Below, piece by piece: positions 1 through 14,200 of a DNA stretch of 64,000 nt. The notes beneath the pieces were generated by a model. That model was not told the DNA's origin. It did no database searches and saw only the letters and a program-made list of their open reading frames with translations. The DNA is from Blastomussa wellsi (taxonomy: Eukaryota > Cnidaria > Anthozoa > Scleractinia > Plerogyridae): NCBI GenBank assembly GCA_947652115.1, contig OX393572.1, positions 4,745,066-4,809,065 of the forward strand. Direction: 5' to 3'. Position numbers and translations under genes: made by a program. How positions within the stretch are numbered: position 1 is the stretch's first letter; every line of letters starts with the position of its first letter.

Positions 1-2276
1 GCGGTATCATGTTGAACGGCAGCTCCATTTGAGAGAGGTACGCGATGGTCTGAGAGGAAAAGAAATTCGAAAACGTTTTTAACATCATTGCAGGGTGCCA
101 GTCTTATAGCAATACATATATTAGCTTTGGCGAATCTTTTTTGCATACCCAGTTTACTATATTAGCTATTTTATTTATTTGTTCAACATACCCTGTGACA
201 ATAGTGTTGAAGCTCAGGATCGTCTTCTTGAGAGTCGAAAAGGATAATCTAAAATAAAAACACGTACGAGAGGTCAGATGCACAATAATTTTACTGGGAA
301 AAAATCCAGATTGCTTACCACAGGAAGAAGATCAAAGAATTCCTCAGGACAGCTATGTAAAGTGCGCACCGCATGAGACAGAAGCCAGTTTGTCACTGGA
401 ATAAAAGAATAAACAAAGTAAATAAATAAACAAGCGAACGAAAAAACTGAAATATTAATGCGAAGGGAAATAGGACGAGACTTAACTCGTTTTGCCAAAA
501 AGGTAAAGCACATAACAGACACACGAACGAACAAAGGACCGAGACACTAAATGACCGACCGACCGACCGGATGGACGGACGGACGGACGGACGGACGGAC
601 GAGGCAACTAGCAAGCAAGAGAGCGAATGACAACGAAAAAACGAATGCAGGCACCAACGAACGCATCAATCCAACCAGCGCATTCAAACACTCACTTGTT
701 TTCAACCGTTTGATGGCTTCTTTTCTTTCGTCACTGTCACGTGATCCGTCTTTTACTTCCTCTTTCTCAAAAACTCCTGCATTTGCTGCACTGGCGTCAC
801 TTCCGCTCATGATCTCTTTTTCGCGCGCTAATTCTTGTAGTCCTGTCAGTTGCGGAAGTACCTTGCCCACAAACTCTTTCCGGTTTGGTGATCTTGTTGG
901 CGTGCTGTTAGGTAACTTTAGGTCGTACATCAAAACGCTGCAGAGAACACTGTGATGGAAAGAGAATGAAGACTTTTATCGCTAAGATGGTTTGCGCACT
1001 GTGATTGGACGGCTTTACCGTCGGACCACATTGTGCAGTACGGTGAGAGATATAAGACACATCGTTTCATTAACCTCGAGTTCTCGGTCTGTGCTGTAAG
1101 ATACAGAATGATGTTCCCCGGCAGTTCTCGAACTTGATTTAAAGAGGTGTTTTCATTCTGGGATGTAACAGATACATGTTATACGCCAACGTTCTACCAA
1201 CCAATTTGCGAAATTATTCAGAAATTCATGCAGCTATAGTTCGGTAGTCTAGTCCAACACACGGTCTGAAATTTTCGCACAATTCTCAAGTCACCCCGCC
1301 AAAAGAGTATTAAATTTCAGTCCAATGCACCTCTTTTTTCTGGCCCTATAGCCTGCGTTGTAGGTACACGTTAAAGTAAATAAAGAGAGCACACTGCAGG
1401 AGGCCCGCACGAGATAATACTCCTTACACGCAAGTTTCGCGCCGTAAAATTGCCCTTACGCTTCCTATGTGCGCTAGGGGATCTGACAACAACGTGTGTT
1501 AGATTAGTTTAGATTAGTATCTCGATACTTCCATTTGCTACAACATGCTGTTTGTAGACCTTCCGGAATGACTGCATACTAACCTTCCAAGTCGGTCACG
1601 CACGTTCTTGTAAGGATGGTTGAGATGCGACTCGGCCACAGCCATTAAGCGGTGAAGCAGTTCAGGGACTCGCCACTCCTGTTGACAGAGCGCTCCTTGA
1701 ATGAAATACAAACGGCTACAAAAAGAAACAATTTCACAAAGAAGTCAGTGATAAGGCTTAAGGTGCCTCACGACTGGTACCTTAGAAACGGTGGAGCCTG
1801 TTGAAACACTCTTAAGTTTAGCGTTAAGTACCTTTAATTTGTATTTTTTGAAACAGTGCTTGGAAGGGAGCAAGGGCCTTAATCTCACGGCGGCTGTATT
1901 GAGTCCCGCGGGATTGAAAACTTTTGTTTTGCCACCCGGAAACTCGTTTCCACACATTTCAGCTCGAGGCTCGGGGTACGAAATCTATTGCCTATGGCCA
2001 ATATGGCCGCCATGCGAATAAGGCGGATTCAGGGAAAGTTAAAAAAAATCGTTCGACAACTTTTAGTTCCGAGGAATCACCCTTACGCCACTACAATCTG
2101 ATCATGATCACCTATCCACTTGTACTGACATTGTAAAGAGAAAATTGAACGTCATCACTTATGGAATTAAATTAGACACATCACCTTGAGTCAGAGAATG
2201 AACCGCGTTGATCGTCCAAAGGTTCTTCTAACAGCATTTCTAGAAATCGATGAATGCGCCGAGGATCCCGACTTTC
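1..2276 (-). CDS. PSME4: PSME4 exons 44-49 (partial at left edge)
   Basis: Exons: 2276-2185 ([19 protein letters not shown]), 1715-1584 ([16 protein letters not shown]), 949-696 ([17 protein letters not shown]), 395-319, 248-192 ([15 protein letters not shown]) and 49-1 ([14 protein letters not shown]), the last cut by the window edge. Exon 46 carries an acidic, charged stretch (residues [17 protein letters not shown]) at the place where the vertebrate protein also has an acidic loop. The plus-strand frame of about 134 codons across 551-955 is only the antisense of exon 46 and is not a gene. A tetranucleotide repeat lies in the following intron. Confidence 0.9.
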
Positions 2277-5200
2277 CTGCAACGAGAAAATCGCATTGAC
2301 AAACGAAACGAAGTAAATAAAAAATATTTGATTCTGTTTTGCAGGAAAATTTTTCGTAACTGAAGTTGTATGTAAACGTGTTAGTCTTTCATGTTTGAAA
2401 TTCTTTACTATCAAAATCAGTAGAGTAGTAAAATGCAGTCGCTAAATTTCGTCTCGCACTTCGCCAATCTTGATCACGTGAGTTAACCCGCTGCCTCGCT
2501 TAAGTGGAAGGTGGGTGCCTGGGATATCCAGGGGCTTCCACTGTGGCCAGCCAGCCCCTAGATAGAATACCGCTCCCATGGCTGGCAAATCCCCGCAACC
2601 CAGCCATGAGCCCCCATTCCCGGCACCCGTCAACACTGATCTAATCAGTGGAAGGAAAGGAAAAAGAGGGAAGGGGGGGGGGGGGGGGGGAAACGCGGAC
2701 AAACTGTTGCTGCCCCAAATCGACTGCTAGACGAGAACCAAGTGATGAAAAAACAGAGAAAAACCCAGCAGCGCGAGCTGCTGAAAAACGCAAACCGCAA
2801 TGGAACACACCAGATGCAAACACACCGAAAACGAAGCGAAAACAAACCATGTGAGCCTGCACTTGAGCATGTGACCGCTGACCAAGAAAACCGCACGCTA
2901 AGCTCGTAGCAGTTAACTTTGTTAAATGTCATTTAACTAAATTTAACCCGCTGCCTCGCTTAAGTGGAAGGTGGGTGCCTGGGATATCCAGGGGCTTCCA
3001 CTGTGGCCAGCCAGCCCCTAGATAGAATACCGCTCCCATGGCTGGCAAATCCCCGCAACCCAGCCATGAGCCCCCATTCCATGCCGAAGGGACTCTCCGA
3101 CCAAGCCGCAGGCTTGGGTCGGAGAGAAGGAAGGGCTCATGGCTGGGGGAAGCCATGGCCCTGAACTAGCCAAGGTCCCGAGGCACCCTAGGTAACCAAG
3201 GAAAAAATGATAAACAACAAGACAAATAAAAGAGAGGTACCTTAAGACAGTTGACTTGCCACACCAATGATAGTGCTGACCGGGGTACGAATGTAGAATT
3301 GGTATGCGTCGCTCGACCATCTACCAAGAGTTTTAATGAGATGGTCTGGGATCCCCCGAGAGGCTGCCGAGGTGGCCGCACCAATACGGAAGCTGTGACC
3401 CGAAAAGCAACCAGGAACACCGGCCGAGGAGAAAATGGACCTGATGGAGGAAGCCAACCATTGACGGCTGAGAGGAGTGCCATCTGCGAGGAGAAAAAGC
3501 GGGCCTGGAGCCGCGCCTCGGAGGTGCAGATACTGGACCAGAGCATGTACGGGGCAGAGGACTTGGCTACCGGTACCAATGTAGATGTAACAGCCCTGAC
3601 GAAAGGGATCCGTCTTGGAACATTTAATACGGATCCTAAGGCTCTTGGGATTAGACGACGAGTCAGCTTGGATGTCATTAACTGTGAGATGGATGGCTGG
3701 ATCAAAAGGAGCGTTGACAGTAAACTCGCCAGCTCGAAGGAAACCGAAAAAGCCGGTGCAACAGGCAGCCCATAGCATCGTATGGTTGTAGGCAGAGAAA
3801 TCTAGAGAGCGATGAATAAGCAGCATCAAGTCACTTGTGATTGGTTGACGTTTTGGCTGATTTGATCCTTGGTGGCGCTTGATGCCCCGCATAACGCGTT
3901 GCAGTTGGAGGCAGCCAACAAGAGGGTCAGGCAGACCTTCATCGATATGAAGTGATCTAACAGCTGACAGGTAAACCTTAATCGAAGAATGGTGGAGGGT
4001 ATCGGCCAGATGGGCGCAGAAACGTATGAGGGTTTCCTCGCTGGCAGGAAGCACCGACCCAGATGGACAGAGGCGGTTATCTTGAGTGCAGAAGGTTATG
4101 AAGCGGCGCTGAGCTGACGAATAAGATTTTCGTGTTGATGGCGCGAGACCATGAACTAGATAGAAACGGCATTTGTCCGTCAGAGAAGATCCAAGTCCAC
4201 GAGGAGCTGCTGAGGGATCTGGGTCTGATGGGGGGCTGCGTGTGGGGCCAGCTGACGGAAGCGCTGAAACTGAAAGCGTGAAAGTGCGTCAGCAATAGGA
4301 TTGTACTTTCCCCTTACTGAGGTGGCTGTGAAGGAAAAGGAGTGGCGTGCGGCTAGGAGACAGAGGTAACGAACCAACACCATTATATCGGGGGCCCTAG
4401 AGGTGCCTGACCGTAGGATTTCCACCACTGAGCTGTTGTCCGATAGGAAGTTGACCCTTTTAGAGGTCCAAAGAGGACCCCATACGTAGGCCGAAACCAA
4501 AATAGGAAAGAGCTCCTTATACTCGATTGACCGGGAGACCTGCGTGGCTAGCCAGGAGCATGAGAACCAGTGATGTTGAAACAAGGCACCATAACCCAAA
4601 GCACCTGACGCGTCTGATGAAACCTCGAAATCTGGTAGGGGGGCCCACTGCGGGTACTGAAGAAAACTGCAGCCATTCCAAGAGCGAAACAGTTCACGCC
4701 ACCAAGTGAGGTCAAGAAAGAAATCCCGGTTAAGACGAATTGGATGGTCATCTCGACGGAAGACGCACAGTAAGTTAATCATGCGGCGTAGGAAGGTGCG
4801 ACCTTGGGGGACCACTTTGCAGGCATGCTGGAGGTGACCAATTAACGACTCGAGGTCTTTCCGGTTGCAGAAGCGTTTGTGAGACCATAGTTCTAAAAGG
4901 GCACTAGTGTTGTCAAACTTGTCTTTTGGCAGACGGGCCTGCAGGAGTAACGAGTCTAGTTCGATACCAAGGACAGTCAAACACGTAGAAGGGCCTTCAA
5001 ACTTGTCTGGGTGGAGAGGAATGCCAAGCTTAGAGAAACAAAGGATTGAGTTATCCAAGTTGCGCTGACAAACAGAAGAGCCAGGTGGTCCAAGGGTGTG
5101 GAAGTCGTCCAGATAATGCATCAGGAAGGACACATCGTAATTTTGTTTAGCAATCCATTCCACGAGGTCGGCAATACAAGTGAAAATGTACGGAGCTGAC

Positions 5201-8200
5201 CTAACACCAAATGGGAGGACCATGTCCACGTAATAGGCGCCTCGCCATTTCATGCCCAGTAGTGGGCGATCCTCGGGGTGGACTGGTACGATGCGGTAGG
5301 CATTCTGAATGTCAAACTTTGCCATCAGGGTGCCCCGACCAAGCTTCATGATGCTCGCAATAATGTCATCCACCGTCATGTACTGAAGGGAATAATCCTC
5401 GCTAGCAATCCCATCATTGACGCTATGACCGGCTGGGCTGGACAAATCCAGGATAAGGCGCCATTTTCCTGGCTGATTGCGTTTGGGGATCGCGCCGAAG
5501 CGACTTATGTGAAGACCGTGGAAAGGAGGCTGAAGAAAGGGGCCTGCCACCCTACCCAATTGAACTTCGGTCTGCAGATAATTGTCGATCACCTGGGGAT
5601 TCGTGAGAGCTGAAGCCATGTTTCCTGATGTTGATTTGAGAGAAATATTGCGATTGAAGCCCAGGTGAAAACCGTGACGTAAACCCTGAGTGACATAGGC
5701 CGCTTTGTCTGGGTTTGGATAATTCCGAAGTTCGTACTGCAGTCTGTCCACCACGATGGGGGTGAGCTGCGAGACAGGCTTCAAGGGGCAAGCTGCTGGG
5801 GGAGTAGAGGTGGTACGTACCAAGGACGGCGAGACTGGTAGAAGGGGAAAGGGTTGAGACTGACCGACAATTTGAGTAACTGGAACTGAAGGAGAACGCA
5901 ACTGTAACAGACAAGTATTCATTGACGGAGACGAATCAAAACTATGTACAGGAGTGGCTGGCACTTGATGAGAAACTGGAACTAGATGAGAACGCAACTG
6001 TAACGGGTAAACATTAAACGAAGAAAACGAATCACAGTTATGTACAGTGGTAGGGCTCAGAGAGTCAGCGGTGGCGGCGTCCCCCCTTCAGACCGGAGCG
6101 GGGAGCGGGACCGGGCTCTTCGTGCTGGGCCGAGAGGGCAGCGGACACTTGGGTGGTCTCCATTGCACGATTCGCATGAGTAACGAAAGCGGCAACGCCC
6201 AAGGCGCCAGCGACAACGCCCGTCATTCCATGAGTGGCAAAATTGGCTAGCATTTGGGTTGCCTGACAAGGCGTGTGTCTCAGAAGACGATGAAGCTGGC
6301 AATGGTCCAGGGCCTGGAGCAGATGTGGAGCAGGCGGAAGGAGCTCTGGTATGGAAATTATATAGATCAGCATTCATGCGAGACCAATCCGTGGAACGCA
6401 AAGCCGCTGCTTCCTTTCTGAAGGCGGTGTCGTAGTTGAGCCAGGACTTGTCACCGAAACGCTTTGCTGTCTGGATAATCAGCAACTTGTACTGGGAGAG
6501 GTCTGGCCAGCGGGAAGGAAAAGAATGGCAGAGCACCAAGCAAAATATTGAGAAGGCCTCTATCCAGGTGACAATGTCGGTTATTTCAACAACCCGCTTC
6601 TTAGGACCCGTGACTAAGAACTTTCCTTCCAAGTATGCCTGGGGTTCCGCTTCCTGGGCCTTGATGTTGTCTGACAGAAGGTCCGCCAGTTCAATAAACT
6701 GTCCTCCTGTTATTTTTGCCACCAGTTTGTAGGGGACGGGAGTGTACCCTGGTCCTATCGGGAAAGCCTGTCCAAGAGTGGGCGGCGTGGAGGGGAACGT
6801 TGAAGCACAACCAGAAGAGCCCCCGATCGATAATGGCGGGAACGTGGTGGAAGTGACGGAAGGTAGGGAAGACGCCACAACGGGAGAACCCAGGGTGCTG
6901 AACGTAGAAATAAAAGATGGGACGACAAGCGTACCTGACTGTGTAGAAGACTGGCCGTGAATGGTGGCGGGCACAGGCGGCGATGTCGATATCGTAGCAG
7001 ACGTGGACGTATGCTCACGGAGTGACGATAGCAGAGCGGGAAGCGAGTCCGCCAGGGCCTTAGAAATCGCTTGAGACAGGGCGTTGCTGTCCGGCAATGG
7101 AGCACCAGGGGATGAAGGCGAAGTCGTGGTGACGGTGGAGGTTGAAGTGGAAGTTGTCGAGCTGCTGTGAGAGCTGGAAGGTGAAGCGACTGGCGGAGTG
7201 AAGGTGGACCTGCTGTTGTTCGTCGTCCGCGACATCGTACGCTTCGAGAAGTAGACGGATTTTGAGACGAAAAAACGCGGACAAAAGCCCTTGTTGGAGA
7301 CCGTTAAACGTGTACAGTTCCCAAGGAAAGAAGAACGACTGCTTGAAACGCCAGAGGCACGTTGCTCGAGGAAAAACGACCGCTACCTGGTGCTGTTGAA
7401 ACGAAGAAACACGTTGGCAAGCTGTTGAAGCCTCTGCCAAAAAACACGCTGACAAGGACGAAGCCAAAACACGCCGACAAGCCGGAAAAAAAAACGCGGA
7501 CAAACTGTTGCTGCCCCAAATCGACTGCTAGACGAGAACCAAGTGATGAAAAAACAGAGAAAAACCCAGCAGCGCGAGCTGCTGAAAAACGCAAACCGCA
7601 ATGGAACACACCAGATGCAAACACACCGAAAACGAAGCGAAAACAAACCATGTGAGCCTGCACTTGAGCATGTGACCGCTGACCAAGAAAACCGCACGCT
7701 AAGCTCGTAGCAGTTAACTTTGTTAAATGTCATTTAACTAAATTTAAAAACTTTTATCACGTGGACACTGTTTATTTATCGAAAAGCAAACAGAAAGCTT
7801 CGTGACTTTCGGACACTCTTTGCTGCAAAACAGTATGAAATCCATTAAAATGAAGCAAAACCTGCCTTTCTTTCATCCTGAATACATCCCGTGAGTATTC
7901 CGACTCCGTTTGCTGTTTTTGTTATTATTGTTGTGACAAATTCTGGAAAAATGATGTTCACATGACCATGAAACGACCGTTAAAATCACATCATCGCTGA
8001 CGAGAAGCTCGCAAAACACAAAACCACGTGCCAAGTTTTTTCAGATCAGGTGTTAAGAATCGAACTGCTTCGAATTCAAATTTCTAACCGCAGCTTTACC
8101 ACTCTAGTGATTTTGATAGTAACTCATGTTTTGGCATTCTGGATAGTGCAACTCTACGGAATCACAAGTGTTGGAATTGTTACAATCCAGCCTAAACATT

Positions 8201-11200
8201 CTCGCGATTCTAGTATCGTGCTGTTATAAAACGTTAGCGCTTTCAGGTTGAGGACCATGATGGCCCACAATAGCAGAAGCTCACCACAGCGGTAGCCATG
8301 CAGGTGCCCCAATCTTCTAAGGTCTCTACGGTTACGGCCCATAGGGCCTTCCTCAAAAGGGGCACTAGAAAGTCCCAGAGATTCTCAACCTGAAAAATGG
8401 AATATAAAATTAAACAAGTAAAGGTAAGTGCGTTTACTTATCAGATTAAGGAGAAATGCAAATCGAACAAAAGTTTTATTGGGAAAATTTTACAGTACCA
8501 AGGGGGCCAGCTATAGTCATAAAGGTGCTGGCAAACAAAGGAACATATTACAGGGACACGTTGCAGGGGCAAAATCACAAAGTGTACACACACAAGACAA
8601 ACTAAAAGGGACATGCTACCGTGACAGGTCCCTTTTTGTCGTAGTGGGACGTCGATGCAGCATGTTCCTTCGTGTGCATCAATCTTTATAGACCTCGTAT
8701 TGACTTCTAGTCAACTTTCGACATCTCCCTCTAAAACAGACACCATCCGGCACAAACTGTCCCTCTTTGAGAGATGCCTGGGTTATGGCGAGTTTACATT
8801 AAAATAAAATGACTGAAAAATGCTCACAGGGACCAACACCAGTTGTCCGTCTTAGAGAGATGTCCGGCTTATAGAGAGTTTAGATACAGTAAAATAACTG
8901 AAAAATGGCGCACAGGGACCAACACCAGTTGTCCGTCTTAGAGAGATGTCCGGCTTATAGAGAGTTTACATAAACAAAAATGACTGAAAAACGGCTCGCA
9001 GGTACCAACACTAGTTGTACTGTCCCTCTTTGAGAGACGTCCGGGTTATAGAGAGTTTAGATACAGTAAAAATGGCGCACAGGGACCAACACCAGTTGTC
9101 CGTAGCGTCCTATAGAGGTGTCCGTCTTCCAGGAGTGTCCGTTAATTAAGAGAGAGTTCACTATATCCTCGACTTCCATTTCGTGTTTGAAAGGTGCAAT
9201 TGAGGTAAATTGGTCTTGGTTTATTGCACAACATAATCTAGGGGAATTTGTGCAGGGAATACTTAATATTTTGATGCGGGTCACGAAATGTGTTCAAGGG
9301 GTGTTTTGTTTCTACCTTTTCAAATTTCCAGTGTTTACATCCACGAATGACGGCGGCGATGATTTCTACAGCGCATCGTTGGCTACTTTCCTAGATAAAA
9401 ATATGAAAAAATAATGTAATAAACCATATCGCGCCTACTTGCAGATTATTTGTTCTCTTGAGACGCGCCAAGGCAGGGAGTTATGATGCCTATCTTACCT
9501 GCGGGTCTATACAAAGTCGTTCAAGATGAGGCTTGACTAAATCTAGAAATGTGTCGTCAAAGTTTCTGAAAAGACCCTGTTGAGAAAAGTATTCACATAT
9601 TGATTATGGAAAATAATACTTCCAAATGGACCTCTTCAAATAACGTGAAAGCGCCAGTTCTCGTCAGTTGCAAAGTTGATAACTATCAACAGCCATCTTG
9701 TGCCAAGTGCACGGACACCAATCCTCATTTTCCCGCCATTCTCGTCAAACGGACAAGGTAGTTGGTGATTGGTTAAGTTTTAGACATACACAAATTTTTC
9801 CCGCCATTTGTGAATGCACCGATTAGCTCGTTTTAAAAGAGTATTTCACCTTTTCCCGCCACTTTCACACACAGAGACAAAATGCTCTGTTACTGGCTCC
9901 TCCACAGTAAATACAAAGGAAATCATTCAGATTTTACCCGCTACCGGCTTTTGGGCGCAAGGATTGATTAATTCTCGTACTCTGATACTCCTATTTTGTC
10001 ATCCACTTTACGAAAGGGGCAAGGAGAAAGCGTTAGTGATTAGTCAAATTTAAAAGACGTTTCACTGACTCACACATTACCTACTGTGTCATTAAACAGC
10101 ATGCGAACTCTAAAGTTCGAAACCCAACTAACAATCACGTTTTTCGCTGCCATCAATCATTATTATGGACGCAGCTAAAAGAAACGCCATAACTATGGTG
10201 ACCACCAACGAACCTTGAAAAACAGAAACAAACAAACAAATCCGTTACCAATCGCAACATACAGACGTGACCTTTCGAACCAGTTGAAGCGAACTTCTGT
10301 TTTCAGGTAGGTCTGGCTTGGATGATTGACGGCAGTGTAAAATGTAACCATTGACTGAGCATAGTTGTGTGTTATTACGAAATAAGACAGGAGACTTTTC
10401 TCTAACCTTAAATAGCACAAAGCGATGAACGTTAAATTTATCTTTTCCTTTCCTATCTTCCAAGGAGAGAAACGCGATGAATTTTGACAAAAACTCTTCT
10501 TGACTAAAGGCATCGTAGATTGGCTGTTCCTCCTAAAAGGGAAACAATGCAGCAAAACAGTCATACTGGACACCAGAAAAGGAGACAAGCAAAAGGGAAC
10601 GATTTCGTTAGCCTCCAACGCAGACTTCCTTTGGACTCGTCACGCAATCTTTCCTGCGAAGGAGGCTGGGATTTCATAGTTCGCAGCTTTTCGTAGGGTG
10701 GTCACGCGTCACGCAACACTCCACCAGGGAAACTGTGCAAAACGGGCAACTTTGAGTGCTATCACGGGATATTTTCTGAACAAACCAAATTTCTTTGTTT
10801 AAACTACCAATACTAAGTGAAAAATCTTGAGCCTAAATCTTCACGTTTGCCTGCAGTTTTGGAGGTATGGTGACCTAATTGTGAGCGCGCAAGACTACGT
10901 TGTGTTCTTGGGCAAGATACTTTGCTCTCATAGTGCTTCTGTTCACCAAGGTGTATGAATGGATACCATCTGGGTGGAGTAGAAATTCTCCTAATCGATT
11001 GATGCTAAGGGAACTAGGATAACTTCCCGCTTGATGGGCAATTAGGCGTGTACGCAAAACAAATACCTGTGAAAGTTGGTCTCGTGTTCTTCCTTGACGA
11101 GGTTGTTGGTTTGCAGGGGCGTAAGTCAGAAGTTTTCTAAAAAAATATTCGTAATGTTAAACTTTTTGCTTGAGCAGTGTGGCCGCAAGTGGGATGGTTT

Positions 11201-14200
11201 GGGGTCTAGCGGCTGTCGTAAGCTTGTAATTCTACTGGCTCTATAGGGTAGCAGTTTCTATTGTTTTGGGGGTAGGGGCCTTGTTACTTACTGTTGTTTG
11301 TTCTATTGTTCCCTCGAAGGATAGCGAGCAATTCATGTGAGAGCTTAAAGTGTTTACAGTAATAGTGAAAATCAATTCGACTTTCTTGTAAGAAACCAAG
11401 TGGAAACTTTTACTGCAGCTTTTCTCGTGTACAAGGTCAGTGGCCAGAAATGCTTCAACCTCAATACCAGGAATATTTGGCGGGTCACTTGTAAATGAAT
11501 TCATACTTTTACTTGTTCAATGACATTGCATGAAGGTCGCTTGTTCGACGTGACAACTTTTCCCGCCAAAACGTGAGGTGGGAAACGGCAGTTTGGCGGG
11601 AAACGGTTGCCACGGGTGCACATGACACGCGGGAAAACAAGGTGGAACACACAAGTACATTTTGGCATTCAAGGCACTTACTTTGGCCATGCGTAGTAGC
11701 CCCAGTGAGTTTTATCGATGAAAACGCAACCTTCCCATTCATTTTTGGTTTTCGGGAGATCACTTGAAGAATAATGCAACCTGCAGGGAGAATATTATTC
11801 AGTTTAAAATTACGCGATAATAAGTCTTAGTATTCAACAACGTGTCACGTTGCCCATATATGGTCATGAAGCGATTGTTATTCGTCATTTGCACTTGACA
11901 GATATCCTGCCATATACGTTAAAAACGATAATTCTCTCAAAGCGCCGCATAACGGCATCTTTTCCAACTGTGAAATGCGCTCCGTCGACAATTTGGTAAA
12001 TAATAAAATAACTATCCTGCTCAATATATCGTCGGAATTTAGCCAACTCGGCCTACAGCCTCGTCGGCTAAGTATCAGACTATATTCCGCGCATTTCTGC
12101 AGGATAATTGTTAATTATCTACCAACAACACAAGAATATACTCACTCTTCAAAAAGTCCTCATACAGTCTAAAACTAGCAATGACATACTACAATTCCCT
12201 AGTTTTGATTGGTTTACAGGCCAAGGTATATTAGCTCAGACCCAACTGCAAATCCGCGTCCCAAACTGGATTCTTACCATCTGTTATCCTCGCGATCTCC
12301 AGGCTGAATAATTGTTGTTGTGGGTTCTGGTAGACCAGCTGAAAACAGAGCAAGAATACCATCGCACCACTTATCGTTACAGTTTAGCCCATTCTTAACA
12401 GTTAATCATTGTGCAGATGAAAACGTTTTCAAACAGATCCAAAACTCGACCATTACTCATAACCCGTCTCATTTTCCCCCAAGCCTTTCTTGTAATTCAT
12501 TGGGTATTTAAAAGCTAATGCAAGCTCGAAAATCCACGTCTTGCCCAAAGATTGTTGCATTTTTGATCGTTATAGTTGGCAGACCGCTGAGAAAGGCCTT
12601 TCAGCAATTCAACACAACTTCTCCAACTTGCCCAAACAGGCAACCCAGAAAATGGATTTTCTTTCATCGTCATTAATTTCGCAGTTTTCGTATCTGGTTT
12701 GTGGTTAGCTCTCTCGTAGCATATGCTGTCATATATCAGAACACCTTGACAGCGTATAGAATGAACTAACTCTCTACGTAAACGTACCAACAGTGTAAGG
12801 GTTGACAGCTATTTTGGCATGCGGTCGTTTCTGCTGTTTAAGGATAGCTCCAACGGCGTCTATTGCAACCTAAAATGAAAAGAGGAATTAAAAAATGAAA
12901 TGATGCAAATCAAATCTCCATAAAGGCAGTTAAGGGAATTTGAAATTCTTACGATCCAAACAAAAAGTCAGTGCGAGCTGAGCGATTGCAGTTGTTTTCT
13001 TGGCATGGAAAAAAAGTAAAACCTGTGTGCTCGGTCAGCAACAGTGAAAACAGACTAACCATAACCCTAACCCTAAACCACCATTTCAGCTAATCACAAG
13101 TAGATAACGAAAGATTGCCTCACGAGCCTAATAAGAGAGCATCCGAGTAAGACGTCTGTACTCTGCTAAACGACCAATAGCGATGTTCATCGTTACATCT
13201 ACTGTCATTAATGTGCCAGCCAGTGGTTGCTTGGGCGCCTCAACAAAGGGTTCTTTTGTTCCAGTGGTGGTTGGCAAATTTGAATGTCAAAAGAAATACT
13301 TGTAAAAAGTGAGTATCGTTATAGACCTGTTAAACTAAAAGGTTTCTAACGCCATCTTGGTTGCGGGGGGGGGAGGGGGGGGGAGGGGTGGGGGAGGCAA
13401 ACACGACAACAATTACAGCGAATGTATGATCAAACAAGGAAATGTAATGTCCAATAACTAACCTAAAATTTGCATTCCGGAATGTTTCTGAATCGAAAAG
13501 TCAAGGTAACAGATACAATAGTTTACTGATCCGCTAGGAAAGTCCCAATTATGGCTTACATTTTTCCATACATTCGTCTATAAAACCGAGCCGCAGTTAG
13601 CGGGAAAATTTAGAGACATTTGTATGAAAACTAAACATGTGATTCCTCGCTTCCAAGCACAGCTGCATCGCTCAAACTTGATCAGTACAATCTCTCCCTA
13701 TGTTTCTTTACTTTGCAGTTCATAAAAACGTCAGCCGGAATGTCGATCTCCATTAAATTATTGAGTATTAAATTTTCCCCATACATTTACTGTATTTTTT
13801 TTCTCGTTTGCCCCCCAACCTGTAAAGGTATGATCTTCACACACACTTACCTTTCGAATTGCCAGTGCATCATGATTAAGGAATTTTATGCAAAGTTTCA
13901 CGGCGTTTGCTGGCAGAGGCACGTCATAACGAATCAATAGATTGAGGAAACTGAAACTTATCTGGAGATATCGCCAGCGTCTGAAATAAAACGGACAAAC
14001 CTTGTGGGTTTAAACAATTTCATGCTGTGTAAAACTAATAGACCATAATTATTTTTGAAATTTAGAAATGATCATCGCAGTGAGTTTCCAATTTATGCAA
14101 CTGGAATAAAGAAGCCTGAAAAAAATCAGGGCTCCAACGGGATTCCAACTCGTGACCTCCGCGATACCGGTGCGATGCTCTACCAACTGAGCTATGAAGC

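Larger units (their letters stand above)
2483..7747 (-). mobile_element. Full-length Ngaro/DIRS-type tyrosine-recombinase retrotransposon
   Basis: The element lies in a PSME4 intron in the same orientation as the gene. Its order on the minus strand is repeat A1 (7747-7492), gag, RT-RNase H, tyrosine recombinase, repeat B1 (3080-2943), repeat A2 (2946-2691), repeat B2 (2620-2483). This A1...B1-A2-B2 split direct-repeat layout is the hallmark of Ngaro/PAT-like members of the DIRS order, which integrate with a tyrosine recombinase rather than an integrase and leave no target duplication. The two 256-bp A copies read as identical, as do the two 138-bp B copies. All three frames are open. Both outer ends carry TTAA (2483-2486 and 7744-7747). 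No methyltransferase domain of the DIRS1 type is visible. It is probably a recent insertion. Confidence 0.92.

Noticed and set aside
551..955. 134-codon plus-strand open frame
   Set aside because: It is the antisense of PSME4 exon 46 plus a gacg microsatellite; the minus strand matches PSME4 in the right phase.
2648..2862. Small frames on both strands over 2.6-2.9 kb that recur at 7.3-7.7 kb
   Set aside because: They are the A repeat of the Ngaro element read in arbitrary frames; the duplicated translation only reflects the repeat.
8750..9160. Regular repeats that might be a CRISPR array
   Set aside because: The genome is eukaryotic, the whole unit repeats without unique spacers, and no cas genes exist nearby.
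13050..13080. Interstitial telomere
   Set aside because: Only two to three units; could be chance in AT-rich DNA.
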